Positions 45,463-54,417 of a DNA stretch of 64,000 bases are shown piece after piece. Position 1 is the first letter of the stretch. Each line of letters starts with the position of its first letter. Below the pieces are notes generated by a model that was not told where the DNA came from, made no database searches, and saw only the letters and a list, made by a program, of their open reading frames with translations. A program made the translations under genes and the position numbers. Origin of the DNA: Terrabacter sp. Root85 (GTDB lineage Bacteria; Actinomycetota; Actinomycetes; Actinomycetales; Dermatophilaceae); the NCBI RefSeq assembly GCF_001429185.1, contig NZ_LMIW01000011.1, positions 62,001 through 126,000 of the forward strand, read 5' to 3'.

Positions 45463-48021
45463 TCAGGCGTTCTCACGGACGGTGGGCAGCCCGAGCAGCA
45501 CCGGCACCTTGCGTGGGCCGGACTCGTCGAAGGCGACGGTGGGGTCGGCCTCCTCGGGCGCGTTGACGAACGACACGAAGCGCGAGAGCTTCTCGGGGTC
45601 GTCGAGGACGGCCTTCCACTCGTCCTGGTAGCCCTCGACGTGACGGCCCATCGCTGCCTCGAGGTCGTCGGCGATCCCGAGCGAGTCGTCGCACACGACG
45701 GCCCTGAGGTGCTCCAGACCGCCCTCGAGCGCGTCGAGCCACGGGGCGGTGCGCTGGAGGCGGTCTGCCGTGCGGACGTAGAACATGAGGAAGCGGTCGA
45801 TGTAGCGCACGAGCGTCTCGTCGTCGAGGTCGCTCGCGAGCAGCCGCGCGTGGGCCGGCGTCTGGCCGCCGTTGCCGCAGAGGTAGAGGTTCCAGCCCTT
45901 GTCGGTGGCGATGACGCCGACGTCCTTGCCGCGGGCCTCGGCGCACTCGCGCGCACAGCCCGAGACGCCGAACTTGATCTTGTGCGGCGAGCGGAGACCG
46001 CGGTAGCGGTGCTCGAGGTCGACGGCCATCCCGACCGAGTCCTGCACGCCGTAACGGCACCACGAGGAGCCGACACACGACTTCACGGTGCGCAGCGACT
46101 TGCCATAGGCCTGCCCTGACTCCATGCCGACGTCGACGAGGCGCTGCCAGATGGCGGGCAGCTGCTCGACGCGGGCGCCGAAGAGGTCGATGCGCTGGCC
46201 GCCGGTCACCTTGACGTAGAGCCCGAAGTCCTGGGCCACCTGGCCGATCGTGATGAGCTGCTCGGCCGTGACCTCACCCCCGGGCATCCGCGGGACGACG
46301 GAGTAGGTGCCGTTCTTCTGGATGTTGGCGAGGAAGTGGTCGTTGCTGTCCTGGAGCGCCGCCTGCTCGCCGTCGAGCACGTGGTCGCTGCTCGTCGAGG
46401 CGAGGATCGAGGCGACGGTGGGCTTGCAGATCTCGCAGCCGGTGCCCGTGCCGTAGCGCGCCAGGAGCCCCGAGAAGGTGCGGATGCCCGTCGAGGCCAC
46501 GATCTCGAACAGCTCGGCCCGGCTCTGTTCGAAGTGCTCGCACAGCGCCTTGGAGAGCTCGACGCCCGAGTCGACGAGGAGCTTCTTGACGGTGGGCAGG
46601 CAACCGCCACAGGTGGTTCCGGCGTTCGTGCAGCCCTTGATGGCCGCGAGGTCGCAGGCGCCCTCGGCGATCGCACCGCAGATCGACCCCTTGGTGACGT
46701 TGTTGCACGAGCAGATGACGGCGTCGTCGGGGAGGGCGTCCGCGCCGAGCTCGGCGCCGGCGGGCGAGACGAGTGCACCCGGGTCGCCCGGGACCTCGCG
46801 GCCGACGTACGCCTTGAGTGTCGTGTACGCCGAGGCGTCTCCGACGAGGATCCCGCCGAGCAGCGTCCGCGCGTCGTCGCTGACGACGACCTTGGCGTAG
46901 GTGCCCTTCGTCGCGTCGGTGTGGACGATCTCGAGGGACCCCGGGGTCGTGGCCATCGCGTCGCCGAAGGAGGCGACGTCCACGCCGAGCAGCTTGAGCT
47001 TGGTCGACAGGTCGGCGCCGGGGAACGTCGCCTCGCCCCCGAGCAGCCGGTCGGCGACGACCTCGGCCATCGTGTAGCCGGGGGCGACCAGGCCGTAGCA
47101 CCGACCCTCGACGGCGGCGACCTCGCCCACGGCCCAGACGTTCTCGTCGCTCGTGCGGCAGGCGGCGTCGGTGAGGACGCCGCCCCGCTCCCCGACGTCG
47201 AGGCCGGCGGCGCGCGCCACGGCGTCCGACGGGCGCACGCCCGCCGAGAAGACGACGAGGTCGGTGAGCAGCGCCGTGCCGTCGGAGAGCTCGACGGCGA
47301 GGCGCCCGTCGTCCTGCGCGGCGATCGAGCTCGTGCCGGCGCCGGTGTGGACCTGCACGCCGAGGTGGCTGATGAGCCCCTCGAGCACCGCGCCGCCACC
47401 GTCGTCGACCTGGAGCGGCATGAGGCGGGGAGCGAACTCGACGACGTGCGGCGTGAGGCCGAGCAGGCGCAGGGCGTTGGCCGCCTCGAGGCCGAGCAGG
47501 CCACCGCCGACGACGAGGCCGTTCGCCTCGCGCCCCTCCACCGCGGCCCGCTCGATCGCGGACTCGGCGGCGACGCGGATGCCGTCGAGGTCGTCGAGCG
47601 TGCGGTAGACGAAGCAGCCCGTCGAGTCATGGCCCGGGACCGGGGGCACGAAGGGGTGGGAGCCGGTCGCGAGGACGAGCTCGTCGTAGGCGATGACGTC
47701 CCCGGTGCTCGTCGTGACGGTGCGAGCCTCGCGGTCGACGTGCTCGGCCCGGGTGCCGAGCCGCAGGTCGACGAGGTCGTCACCGGCATACGTGTTGCCC
47801 GCGAGGGCGAGCGACGTGCGGTCCCAGGCTCCGACGTAGGAGGAGAGGCCGACGCGGTCGTATGCCGCCTCCGCCTCCTGCGAGAGGACGGTGACCTTCC
47901 ACGTGCTCTCCGTGTCGCGCGAGCGCAGGGCCTCGACGAAGCGGTGGCCGACCATGCCGTGGCCGACGACGACGACGGTGCGGGTGGTGGTGCCCGTCGG
48001 GTTCTCGGTGGTGGTGGACAT
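45463..48021 (-). CDS. nirB: NADH-dependent nitrite reductase large subunit NirB
   Basis: An 852-residue enzyme reducing nitrite to ammonium with six electrons from NAD(P)H. Order: FAD/NAD domains (VVVVGHGMVGHRFVEAL, LVVGGGLLGLEAANAL); a BFD-type [2Fe-2S] segment (CSCNNVTKG, CTNAGTTCGGC); a second Cys cluster (GTGCEIC); and the siroheme-[4Fe-4S] sulfite/nitrite reductase domains with CVGSSWCRYG and GCARECAEA as ligands. Full length. ATG 48021 overlaps the upstream TGA (TGATG). Siroheme supply is coded at 40.4-43.5 kb. Confidence 0.97.
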   Translation of the reverse strand: MSTTTENPTGTTTRTVVVVGHGMVGHRFVEALRSRDTESTWKVTVLSQEAEAAYDRVGLSSYVGAWDRTSLALAGNTYAGDDLVDLRLGTRAEHVDREARTVTTSTGDVIAYDELVLATGSHPFVPPVPGHDSTGCFVYRTLDDLDGIRVAAESAIERAAVEGREANGLVVGGGLLGLEAANALRLLGLTPHVVEFAPRLMPLQVDDGGGAVLEGLISHLGVQVHTGAGTSSIAAQDDGRLAVELSDGTALLTDLVVFSAGVRPSDAVARAAGLDVGERGGVLTDAACRTSDENVWAVGEVAAVEGRCYGLVAPGYTMAEVVADRLLGGEATFPGADLSTKLKLLGVDVASFGDAMATTPGSLEIVHTDATKGTYAKVVVSDDARTLLGGILVGDASAYTTLKAYVGREVPGDPGALVSPAGAELGADALPDDAVICSCNNVTKGSICGAIAEGACDLAAIKGCTNAGTTCGGCLPTVKKLLVDSGVELSKALCEHFEQSRAELFEIVASTGIRTFSGLLARYGTGTGCEICKPTVASILASTSSDHVLDGEQAALQDSNDHFLANIQKNGTYSVVPRMPGGEVTAEQLITIGQVAQDFGLYVKVTGGQRIDLFGARVEQLPAIWQRLVDVGMESGQAYGKSLRTVKSCVGSSWCRYGVQDSVGMAVDLEHRYRGLRSPHKIKFGVSGCARECAEARGKDVGVIATDKGWNLYLCGNGGQTPAHARLLASDLDDETLVRYIDRFLMFYVRTADRLQRTAPWLDALEGGLEHLRAVVCDDSLGIADDLEAAMGRHVEGYQDEWKAVLDDPEKLSRFVSFVNAPEEADPTVAFDESGPRKVPVLLGLPTVRENA

Positions 48022-49583
48022 CAGGCGGCTCCTTCGGTCAGGGCGGCGGCTGCCGGCGCCGGTTCGGGGGTCGAGGAGGTGGGGGTGGGGGCGGGCTCCG
48101 ACGAGCGCAGCCACGAGCAGAGGCCGTCGACGGCGCCCTTGCACGAGCCGCAGCCGGTCGTCGCGCGGGTCGCCTCGGCGACCGCACCGACGGTCTCGGC
48201 GCCGGCCCGGAAGGCGCCGACGATCGCGGACTTCGTCACGGTGTTGCACCGGCAGATGACGGCCGCGCCGGGCATCTCGGCGAGGTTGACGGCCTCGGTC
48301 GCTCCCGACCGGGTGATCGCGCGACCGAGCATGAGCGAGAGACGGTCCCGCGGGACGACCGAGCCGGTGTCGTAGAGCTGGGTCAGGACGCCCGCCGCGT
48401 CACCGACGCCGAGCAGGATGGCGCCGACGAGACGGTCCTGGCGCAGCACGAGCTTGGCGTAGCGGCCCCGGCTCGGGTCGGTGAAGGCGAGCACCTCGTG
48501 ACCGGGGTCGTGGACGTCGACGTCGACGGTGCCCATGCTCGCGAGGTCGATGTCGGGAGCCTTGAGCCGGGTCAGGACGCTCGTGCCCTCGTACGTGGCG
48601 TCGGGGTCGGCTCCGGTGAGCACGTCGGCGAGGACGCGGGCCTGGTCCCAGCCGGGCTGGACGAGTCCGGGCACCTCACCGCGGTGCTGGGCGCACTCCC
48701 CGATGGCGTGGACGTGCGGGAACGAGGTGGCCAAGCGGTCGTCGACGACGATCCCGCGGTCGACGTCGAGACCGGTCGCGACGGCGAGGTCGGTGCGGGG
48801 CCGGACGCCGGTCGCGACGACGACGAGGTCGGCGGCGAGGCTCGTGCCGTCGTCGAGGACGACGTGGGCGGACACCCCGTCGACCGGTCCGTGTCGCTCG
48901 ACGACGAGGCGTCCGAGGACGAGGCGGGCGCCGATCCCGCGGACGACGCGGGACAGGACGGCGCCGCCGTCGGCATCGAGCTGGCGGTCCATCGGGAAGT
49001 CCTGCGGGTGCACGACGGTGACGTCGACGCCGCGGGCCAGCAGGCCACGGGCCGCCTCGAGCCCAAGCAGACCGCCGCCGAGGACGACTGCGGTGGAGGC
49101 GGACTCGGCTGCCTCGACGATGCGGCCACAGTCGTCGACAGTGCGGAAGGCGACGACCCCGTCGGCCAGCGGGGTCGCGGGACCGGGCGAGCCGGCATAC
49201 AACCCCTCGGTCGGGGGGACGAAGCTCGTGCTGCCGGTCGCGAGGACCAGCTCGTCCCACGTGACGACGCGCTCGGTGCCGTCGGTGTCGAGCGTCGCCC
49301 TGCGTGCGTCGGCTTCGACGGCTGCGACCCGGGAGCCGGCGAGGACGTCGATGTGGCGCGCCGCCCACCAACCGTCGGGCTTGAGGCGGGTGTCGCGCGG
49401 GCTGATGCCGCCGGCGACGACGGTCGACAGGAGCACCCGGTTGTAGGCCGCGTGCGGTTCCTCGCCGACGACCGTGACGGCGAAGCGCTCGGCGTCGGGG
49501 TCACGGTGGCGGATCTCCTCGGCGAGCCGGGCGCCGGCCATGCCGTTGCCGACGACGAGGACGTGCCTGCGGTGGCGGGTCAT
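48021..49583 (-). CDS. FAD-dependent oxidoreductase with BFD [2Fe-2S] domain (nitrate-reductase electron-transfer subunit)
   Basis: A 520-residue protein. Pyridine-nucleotide-disulfide oxidoreductase fold: VLVVGNGMAGARLAEEI (FAD), ELVLATGSTSFVP, VVLGGGLLGLEAARGLL (NAD) and VHAIGECAQHRG. The C-terminus has a BFD-like cluster motif (CRCNTVTKS, TTGCGSCKG). It resembles the N-terminal half of NirB and NasB-type subunits that pass NADH electrons to assimilatory nitrate reductase. It overlaps both neighbours (ATGA with nasA, TGATG with nirB), so its product is made with theirs. The Pro/Ala-rich tail is probably disordered. The partner assignment is inferred. Confidence 0.88.
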   Translation of the reverse strand: MTRHRRHVLVVGNGMAGARLAEEIRHRDPDAERFAVTVVGEEPHAAYNRVLLSTVVAGGISPRDTRLKPDGWWAARHIDVLAGSRVAAVEADARRATLDTDGTERVVTWDELVLATGSTSFVPPTEGLYAGSPGPATPLADGVVAFRTVDDCGRIVEAAESASTAVVLGGGLLGLEAARGLLARGVDVTVVHPQDFPMDRQLDADGGAVLSRVVRGIGARLVLGRLVVERHGPVDGVSAHVVLDDGTSLAADLVVVATGVRPRTDLAVATGLDVDRGIVVDDRLATSFPHVHAIGECAQHRGEVPGLVQPGWDQARVLADVLTGADPDATYEGTSVLTRLKAPDIDLASMGTVDVDVHDPGHEVLAFTDPSRGRYAKLVLRQDRLVGAILLGVGDAAGVLTQLYDTGSVVPRDRLSLMLGRAITRSGATEAVNLAEMPGAAVICRCNTVTKSAIVGAFRAGAETVGAVAEATRATTGCGSCKGAVDGLCSWLRSSEPAPTPTSSTPEPAPAAAALTEGAA

Positions 49584-51727
49584 GCGATGGCCTCCAGGCG
49601 GACGGCGCACGCCTTGAACTCGGGCATGCGGCTGGTCGGGTCGAGGGCGGCGTGGGTCAGCGAGTTGGCTCGCGCGTCGCCGGCCCAGTGGAAGGGCAGG
49701 AAGACGACGTCGGCGCGCATGTCGTCGTCGACGCGGACGACGGCGCGGGTGCGGCCGCGACGGCTCACGACGTCGGCGAGGTCGCCGTCGCCGAGCCCGG
49801 CCGCGTCGGCCGTGTCGGGGTGCACCTGGACGAACATGTCGCCTGCCGCCGCCGACAGCTCGGTGACGAGCCGCGTCTGGGCGCCGGACTGGTAGTGCTG
49901 CAGCACCCGCCCCGTCGTCGCGACCAGGGGGTATGCCGCGTCGTCGGCCTCCACGGGCCCCACGTGGTCGACGGCGACGAAACGGGCGCGGCCGTCGGGT
50001 GTCGCGAAGGCGTCGAGGAAGAGCCGCGGCGTGCCCTGCGGTCGCTCGGTGCTGCACGGCCAGTGCAGGCTCTCGCCGGCATCGAGCCGCTCCCACGTCA
50101 CCGCGGAGTAGTCGGCCGGTCCGCCGGCCGAGGCCCGGCGCAGCTCGTCGAAGACGACCCGAGGGTCGGTGGGGAAGGCTGTGCTGCAACCGATCCGGCG
50201 TGCCAGGTCGCTCCAGAGCTCGAGCTCGCTGCGGCACCCCGCGGGGGCGTCCAGCGCCTTGCGGCGGCGCAGGACCCGGCCCTCGAGGTTGGTCAGGGTG
50301 CCCTCCTCCTCGGCCCACTGGAGCACGGGGAGCACGACGTCGGCGACGGCGGCCGTCTCGGAGAGGACGAAGTCGGAGACGACGAGCAGGTCGAGGGCGG
50401 CGAGGCGCTCGGCCACGACCCGCGCGTCGGGCGCCGAGACGACGGGGTTGCTGCCGTGGACCATGAGGACGCGGGCGCCGCCGTCGGTGCCGAGTGCCGA
50501 CAGCAGCTCGAAGGCGCTGCGGCCCGGACCCGGCAGGTCCCCGGGGTCGATGCCCCAGACCGCGGCGACGTGGGCCCGGGCGGCCGGGTCGTCGATCTTG
50601 CGGTAGCCGGGGAGCTGGTCGGCCTTCTGGCCGTGCTCACGTCCGCCCTGGCCGTTGCCCTGGCCGGTGATCGTGCCGAAGCCGGTGCCGGGGTTGCCGG
50701 GCAGCCCGAGCGCGAGGGCGAGGGCGATGAAGGCCGTCACCGTGTCGGTGCCGCTCGCGTGCTGCTCGCTGCCGCGGGCCGACAGGACGTAGGCGCCGCG
50801 CTCGGTGTCGCGGGCGCGGGCCAGCGCGGCGACGGCCGCCCGCATCGTCGTGACGGCGACACCCGTGACCCGCTCGACGCGCTCGGGCAGCCACTGCGCG
50901 GCGATCGGCCAGAGGTCGTCGAAGCCCGAGGTGCGCTCTGCGACGAAGCCGCGGTCGGCATACCCCTCAGTGACGGCGAGGTGGAGCATCCCGAGGGCCA
51001 GGGCGGCGTCGGTGCCGGGGCGCAGCTGCAAGTGCAGCCCGCCGCCGTCGACGGCCTTGGCCGCGGTCGGCGTCAGGCGCGGGTCGGCGACCATGAGGCC
51101 TCCGGCGTCGGCGGCGCGGACGAGGTGCGTCAGGAAGGGCGGCATCGTCTCGGCGGGGTTGGCGCCGAGGAGCAGCACGGCGTGTGCCGAGCCGATGTCG
51201 GTGACGGGGAAGGGGAGACCCCGGTCGAGACCGAAGCAGCGGATGCCGGCGGCGGCGGCCGAGCTCATGCACCAGCGGCCGTTGTAGTCGATCTGGCTCG
51301 TGCGGAGCGCCACTCGCGCGAACTTGCCCAGCTGGTAGGCCTTCTCGTTGGTCAGACCCCCACCGCCGAAGACTGCCACGGCGTCCCGCCCGTGTGCCGC
51401 CTGCGTCCGCACGATGGCTTCGGCGACGACGTCGAGGGCCTCGTCCCACGACGCGGGGGTGAGCTCGCCGTCGCGGCGGACCAGGGGAGTGGTGAGCCGC
51501 CGGGGTGTCCGGAGGAGCTCGGCACTCGTCCATCCCTTCTGGCACAGGCCACCCCGGTTCGTCGGGAAGCGACGAGGGCTGACCGTGAGGTCGGCCGCCG
51601 ACGACCCGGTGAGCGTCATCGCGCACTGGAGCCCGCAGTAGGCGCAGTGCGTCGCGACGCCCGCCCGCTCGGAGGGGACGTCCCCACCGAGCGAGCGGGA
51701 CGGCATTCTCCATGAGGTGGCGGTCAT
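49580..51727 (-). CDS. nasA: Assimilatory nitrate reductase, molybdopterin catalytic subunit
   Basis: A 715-residue molybdoenzyme. The N-terminal [4Fe-4S] ligands CAYCGLQC and GGLCQKGW are present, then the bis-MGD domains: FGGGGLTNEKAYQLGKFAR, CMSSAAAAGIRCFGLDRGLPF, LLLGANPAETMPPFL, GFGTITGQGNGQGGREHGQKADQLPGYR and the C-terminal MolyDOP-binding domain (VFLPFHWAGDARANSLTHAALDPTSRMPEFKACAVRLE). No Tat signal, so it is cytoplasmic; it reduces nitrate to nitrite. ATG 51727 overlaps the narK stop codon (ATGA). Electrons should come from the FAD/BFD protein next downstream. Confidence 0.95.
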   Translation of the reverse strand: MTATSWRMPSRSLGGDVPSERAGVATHCAYCGLQCAMTLTGSSAADLTVSPRRFPTNRGGLCQKGWTSAELLRTPRRLTTPLVRRDGELTPASWDEALDVVAEAIVRTQAAHGRDAVAVFGGGGLTNEKAYQLGKFARVALRTSQIDYNGRWCMSSAAAAGIRCFGLDRGLPFPVTDIGSAHAVLLLGANPAETMPPFLTHLVRAADAGGLMVADPRLTPTAAKAVDGGGLHLQLRPGTDAALALGMLHLAVTEGYADRGFVAERTSGFDDLWPIAAQWLPERVERVTGVAVTTMRAAVAALARARDTERGAYVLSARGSEQHASGTDTVTAFIALALALGLPGNPGTGFGTITGQGNGQGGREHGQKADQLPGYRKIDDPAARAHVAAVWGIDPGDLPGPGRSAFELLSALGTDGGARVLMVHGSNPVVSAPDARVVAERLAALDLLVVSDFVLSETAAVADVVLPVLQWAEEEGTLTNLEGRVLRRRKALDAPAGCRSELELWSDLARRIGCSTAFPTDPRVVFDELRRASAGGPADYSAVTWERLDAGESLHWPCSTERPQGTPRLFLDAFATPDGRARFVAVDHVGPVEADDAAYPLVATTGRVLQHYQSGAQTRLVTELSAAAGDMFVQVHPDTADAAGLGDGDLADVVSRRGRTRAVVRVDDDMRADVVFLPFHWAGDARANSLTHAALDPTSRMPEFKACAVRLEAIA

Positions 51728-53214
51728 CGGCGGTAGCGCACCTTCGTCAGGGTGGCGGCGCCGACGTAGAAGAGCGTGAAGACGACGAACGCGGCCGTGG
51801 CCGAGTGGCCGGCGCCCTGGTAGGACGCGCGCAGCCCGAGGTTGATGAGGACGCCGCCGAGGGCACCGATGGCGCCGGCGATGCCGATGAGGGCGCCGGC
51901 CATCGAGCGCGACCAGGCCGTGCGCTCGACCGCGGGACCGGGGATCGAGGCCGACTTCGCCTCGAAGAGGGCCGGGATCATCTTGTAGACCGAGCCGTTG
52001 CCGATGCCCGAGAGGACGAAGAGGAGGACGAAGCCACCGATGAGGCCGGTGAGCTGGAGCCCGGTCGCCGCGCCCGAGGTCACGTCGTCGGAGCGAGCGG
52101 CGAGGGTGACGAGGACGCCCGCGACGCTGAGGCCGACGAACGTCCACAGGGTCACGGCGGCCCCGCCTCGGCGGTCGGCGAGCTTGCCGCCCCAGACCCG
52201 GCTGACCGAGCCGAGGAGCGGTCCGATGAAGGCGATCTGCGCGGCGTGCAGGCTCGCCGCCGCGGTCTGGGCCGGGGTCGGGGTGGCGCCGCCGGTCATG
52301 CCGGCGAGGAACGTCTGGTTGAGCACCTGGCCGAACGCGAAGCCGAAGCCGATGAACGAGCCGAAGGTGCCGATGTAGAGCAGCGAGATGACCCAGGCGT
52401 CGGCGTGCCGCAGCACCTCGAGCATCGCCTTCGGGTTCGCCGTCTGGTGGTCGAGGTTGTCCATGCAGACCGCGGCGCCGATGCTGGCCACGGCGAGCAG
52501 CACGAGGTAGACGGCGCAGACGACCTCGGGTCGGCGGTTGCCGAGCGTCGCGATGACGAGGAGCCCGACGAGCTGGATGACCGGCACGCCGATGTTGCCG
52601 CCACCGGCGTTGAGCCCGAGGGCCCAGCCCTTCATCCGCTGCGGGTAGAAGGCGTTGATGTTCGTCATCGACGAGGCGAAGTTGCCGCCGCCGAGGCCCG
52701 CGAGACCGGCCACGAGCAGGAAGGTCGTCAGGGAGTGGCCGGGGTTGACCATGAGCCACCACGTCAGGGTGGTCGGCACGAGGAGGGCGATGCCGCTGAC
52801 GATGGCCCAGTTGCGACCGCCGAAGAAGGCCGTCGCCATCGTGTAGGGCACCCGGAGCACAGCGCCGACGAGCGTCGGGACGGCGACGAGGAAGAACTTG
52901 TCGGCCGGCGTGAAGCCGTAGACCGCCTGCGGCATGAAGAGGACCATGACCGACCAGATCGACCAGATCGAGAAGCCGATGTGCTCGGTGGCCACCGACC
53001 AGATCAGGTTGCGGCGCGCCACGTCCTTGTTGCCGCCCTCCCACGCCGCCGTGTCCTCGGGGTCCCAGTCGCGGATGACCCGCGTCCTGGGGGCGGTGAG
53101 CTCACGGAAGCGACCGCGACGGTCGAGCGCAGGAGCGAGAGTGGGTGACGCGGTGCTGGTCTCGGCGGCACTGCCGGTGGTGCTGTCGGTGCTGCTTCCG
53201 GTGGTGGTGCTCAC
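51724..53214 (-). CDS. narK: Nitrate/nitrite transporter, NarK type (MFS)
   Basis: A 496-residue membrane protein with about 12 helices. Nitrate-signature regions: GLAGLGGGNFASSMTNINAFYPQRMKGWALGLNAGGGNIGVPVIQL and the second-half GFVLLFVLSGIGNGSVYKMIPALFEAK. A Ser/Thr-rich cytoplasmic tail of about 55 residues precedes the first helix. GTG 53214 is used because AGGAGG lies just upstream; the frame is open to 53298. It is the first gene of the operon narK-nasA-FAD/BFD-nirB-nirD. A GlnR-like box lies about 120 bases upstream. Confidence 0.95.
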   Translation of the reverse strand: MSTTTGSSTDSTTGSAAETSTASPTLAPALDRRGRFRELTAPRTRVIRDWDPEDTAAWEGGNKDVARRNLIWSVATEHIGFSIWSIWSVMVLFMPQAVYGFTPADKFFLVAVPTLVGAVLRVPYTMATAFFGGRNWAIVSGIALLVPTTLTWWLMVNPGHSLTTFLLVAGLAGLGGGNFASSMTNINAFYPQRMKGWALGLNAGGGNIGVPVIQLVGLLVIATLGNRRPEVVCAVYLVLLAVASIGAAVCMDNLDHQTANPKAMLEVLRHADAWVISLLYIGTFGSFIGFGFAFGQVLNQTFLAGMTGGATPTPAQTAAASLHAAQIAFIGPLLGSVSRVWGGKLADRRGGAAVTLWTFVGLSVAGVLVTLAARSDDVTSGAATGLQLTGLIGGFVLLFVLSGIGNGSVYKMIPALFEAKSASIPGPAVERTAWSRSMAGALIGIAGAIGALGGVLINLGLRASYQGAGHSATAAFVVFTLFYVGAATLTKVRYRR

Positions 53215-53334
53215 GGGGTTCCTCCTGGGCTGCTCGAGCCGAGCGGGACGGTGACGGGGTGAGGCGGTTCTGGGCCGCTGCGAGAGCGTGACGCTCACGC
53301 TAGGAAGCCGGTGTTGCCGGTCGCCGGGTCCGCT

Positions 53335-53350
53335 GTGACACCGTGGTTAC
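53335..53350 (-). promoter_or_regulatory. GlnR-like box upstream of narK
   Basis: Read on the minus strand: GTAAC-CACGGT-GTCAC, two half-sites with six bases between them, fitting the AC-n9-AC form of the mycobacterial GlnR site. It lies about 121 bases upstream of the narK GTG and 115 bases before the divergent hydrolase. Prediction only. Confidence 0.5.
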
Positions 53351-53451
53351 AGCTGTCTCACGGACTCCGGGAGGGTCGGTGAGGTCACGCACGGAGCGCT
53401 CCCGCGGGGCCCTCACGGACGACCGGGAGCAGCGTGAGGTGGACCGCCGCG

Positions 53452-53457
53452 TAGGCT
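53452..53457 (+). promoter_or_regulatory. -10 box (TAGGCT) giving a probably leaderless mRNA
   Basis: TAGGCT ends seven bases before the ATG of the alpha/beta hydrolase, with no ribosome-binding site between. The transcript should start at or beside the start codon. Confidence 0.5.
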
Positions 53458-53464
53458 CGCGCTC

Positions 53465-54295
53465 ATGACCACGGCTGCTGACCAGGCCTCCCTCAACACC
53501 CTGTCCGTGGGCACGGCCGGGCCGCGCATCGCCTTCCTGCACGGGCTCTTCGGCCAGGGCCGCAACTGGAACCAGATCGCCAAGGCGGTGAGCGGCCCGG
53601 AGGGCACGGACGCCCGCTGCCTGCTCGTCGACCTCCCGGACCACGGCCGGTCCCCGTGGTCGCAGCAGTTCTCGCTCGACGCGTATGCCGACGCCGTGGC
53701 GGCGACGCTCCGTGCGGTCGGCGAGGGGGAGCAGTGGGCCGTCGTCGGCCACTCGCTCGGCGGCAAGGTCGCCATGGTGCTCGCGCTGCGCCACCCCGAG
53801 CTGGTCGAGCGACTCGTCGTCGTCGACATCGCGCCCAAGGGCTACGGCTCGCTCGAGCGCTTCGAGGGCTACATCCGCGAGATGCAGGCCCTGCCGCTCG
53901 GCGAGCTGACGAGCCGCGGTGACGCGGAGGCCCGCTTCAGCGAGCCCGACCCCGGCGTCAAGGCCTTCCTCCTGCAGAACCTGCGCCGCGACGGCCAGAC
54001 GTGGCGCTGGCAGGTCAACCTCGACCTCGTCGCCGGCGACGCCGCGCTGGGGGTCGACTCACGCATCGCCGACTGGCCCCATGACGCCGACGAGCTCGCG
54101 CCCTACGAGGGCCCGGTGCTGTGGGTCGCCGGCGGCGACTCTCGGTACGTCAAGCGCGAGGACGGCGAGCGCATGCGACGCCACTTCCCGCGCACGCGGC
54201 TCTTCACGATCAAGGGCGCCGGTCACTGGGTGCACACCGACGCGCCCGAGATCATCGTCACCGCCCTGCGCCGCTTCGTCGCCGACCCCGCCTGA
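53465..54295 (+). CDS. Alpha/beta-fold hydrolase
   Basis: A 276-residue cytosolic hydrolase: oxyanion loop IAFLHGLFGQGRNW, nucleophile elbow VVGHSLGGKVAM (Ser), PVLWVAGGDSRYVK near the acid residue and GHWVHTDAPE (catalytic His). It resembles YbfF-like esterases (LLVDLPDHGRSPWSQQFSLDAYADAV). The natural substrate is unknown. It is divergent from narK and probably leaderless. Confidence 0.9.
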   Translation: MTTAADQASLNTLSVGTAGPRIAFLHGLFGQGRNWNQIAKAVSGPEGTDARCLLVDLPDHGRSPWSQQFSLDAYADAVAATLRAVGEGEQWAVVGHSLGGKVAMVLALRHPELVERLVVVDIAPKGYGSLERFEGYIREMQALPLGELTSRGDAEARFSEPDPGVKAFLLQNLRRDGQTWRWQVNLDLVAGDAALGVDSRIADWPHDADELAPYEGPVLWVAGGDSRYVKREDGERMRRHFPRTRLFTIKGAGHWVHTDAPEIIVTALRRFVADPA

Positions 54296-54372
54296 CCGGC
54301 ATACGCCCGCTCCCGCCCACGTCGCGAACGTCGCGTTCGGTGACGAACTCTCTGTTCTAACAACGCTTTCGC

Positions 54373-54393
54373 GACCGAACGCCGCGTTCGGTC
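54373..54393. terminator. Hairpin between hydrolase and response-regulator genes
   Basis: GACCGAACG-CCG-CGTTCGGTC: 9-bp perfect arms. A partial repeat (GTCGCGTTCGGTGAC) lies upstream near 54332, and the gap contains an AT-rich stretch (CTCTGTTCTAACAACG). It separates convergent genes. Confidence 0.6.
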
Positions 54394-54417
54394 CAGGGCG
54401 CAGGAGGATGCGGCGGG

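Noticed and set aside
45463-48249. N-terminal extension of NirB to 48249
   Set aside because: The extra residues are Arg-rich shadow of the upstream flavoprotein gene; ATG 48021 overlaps its stop codon and begins a normal NirB.
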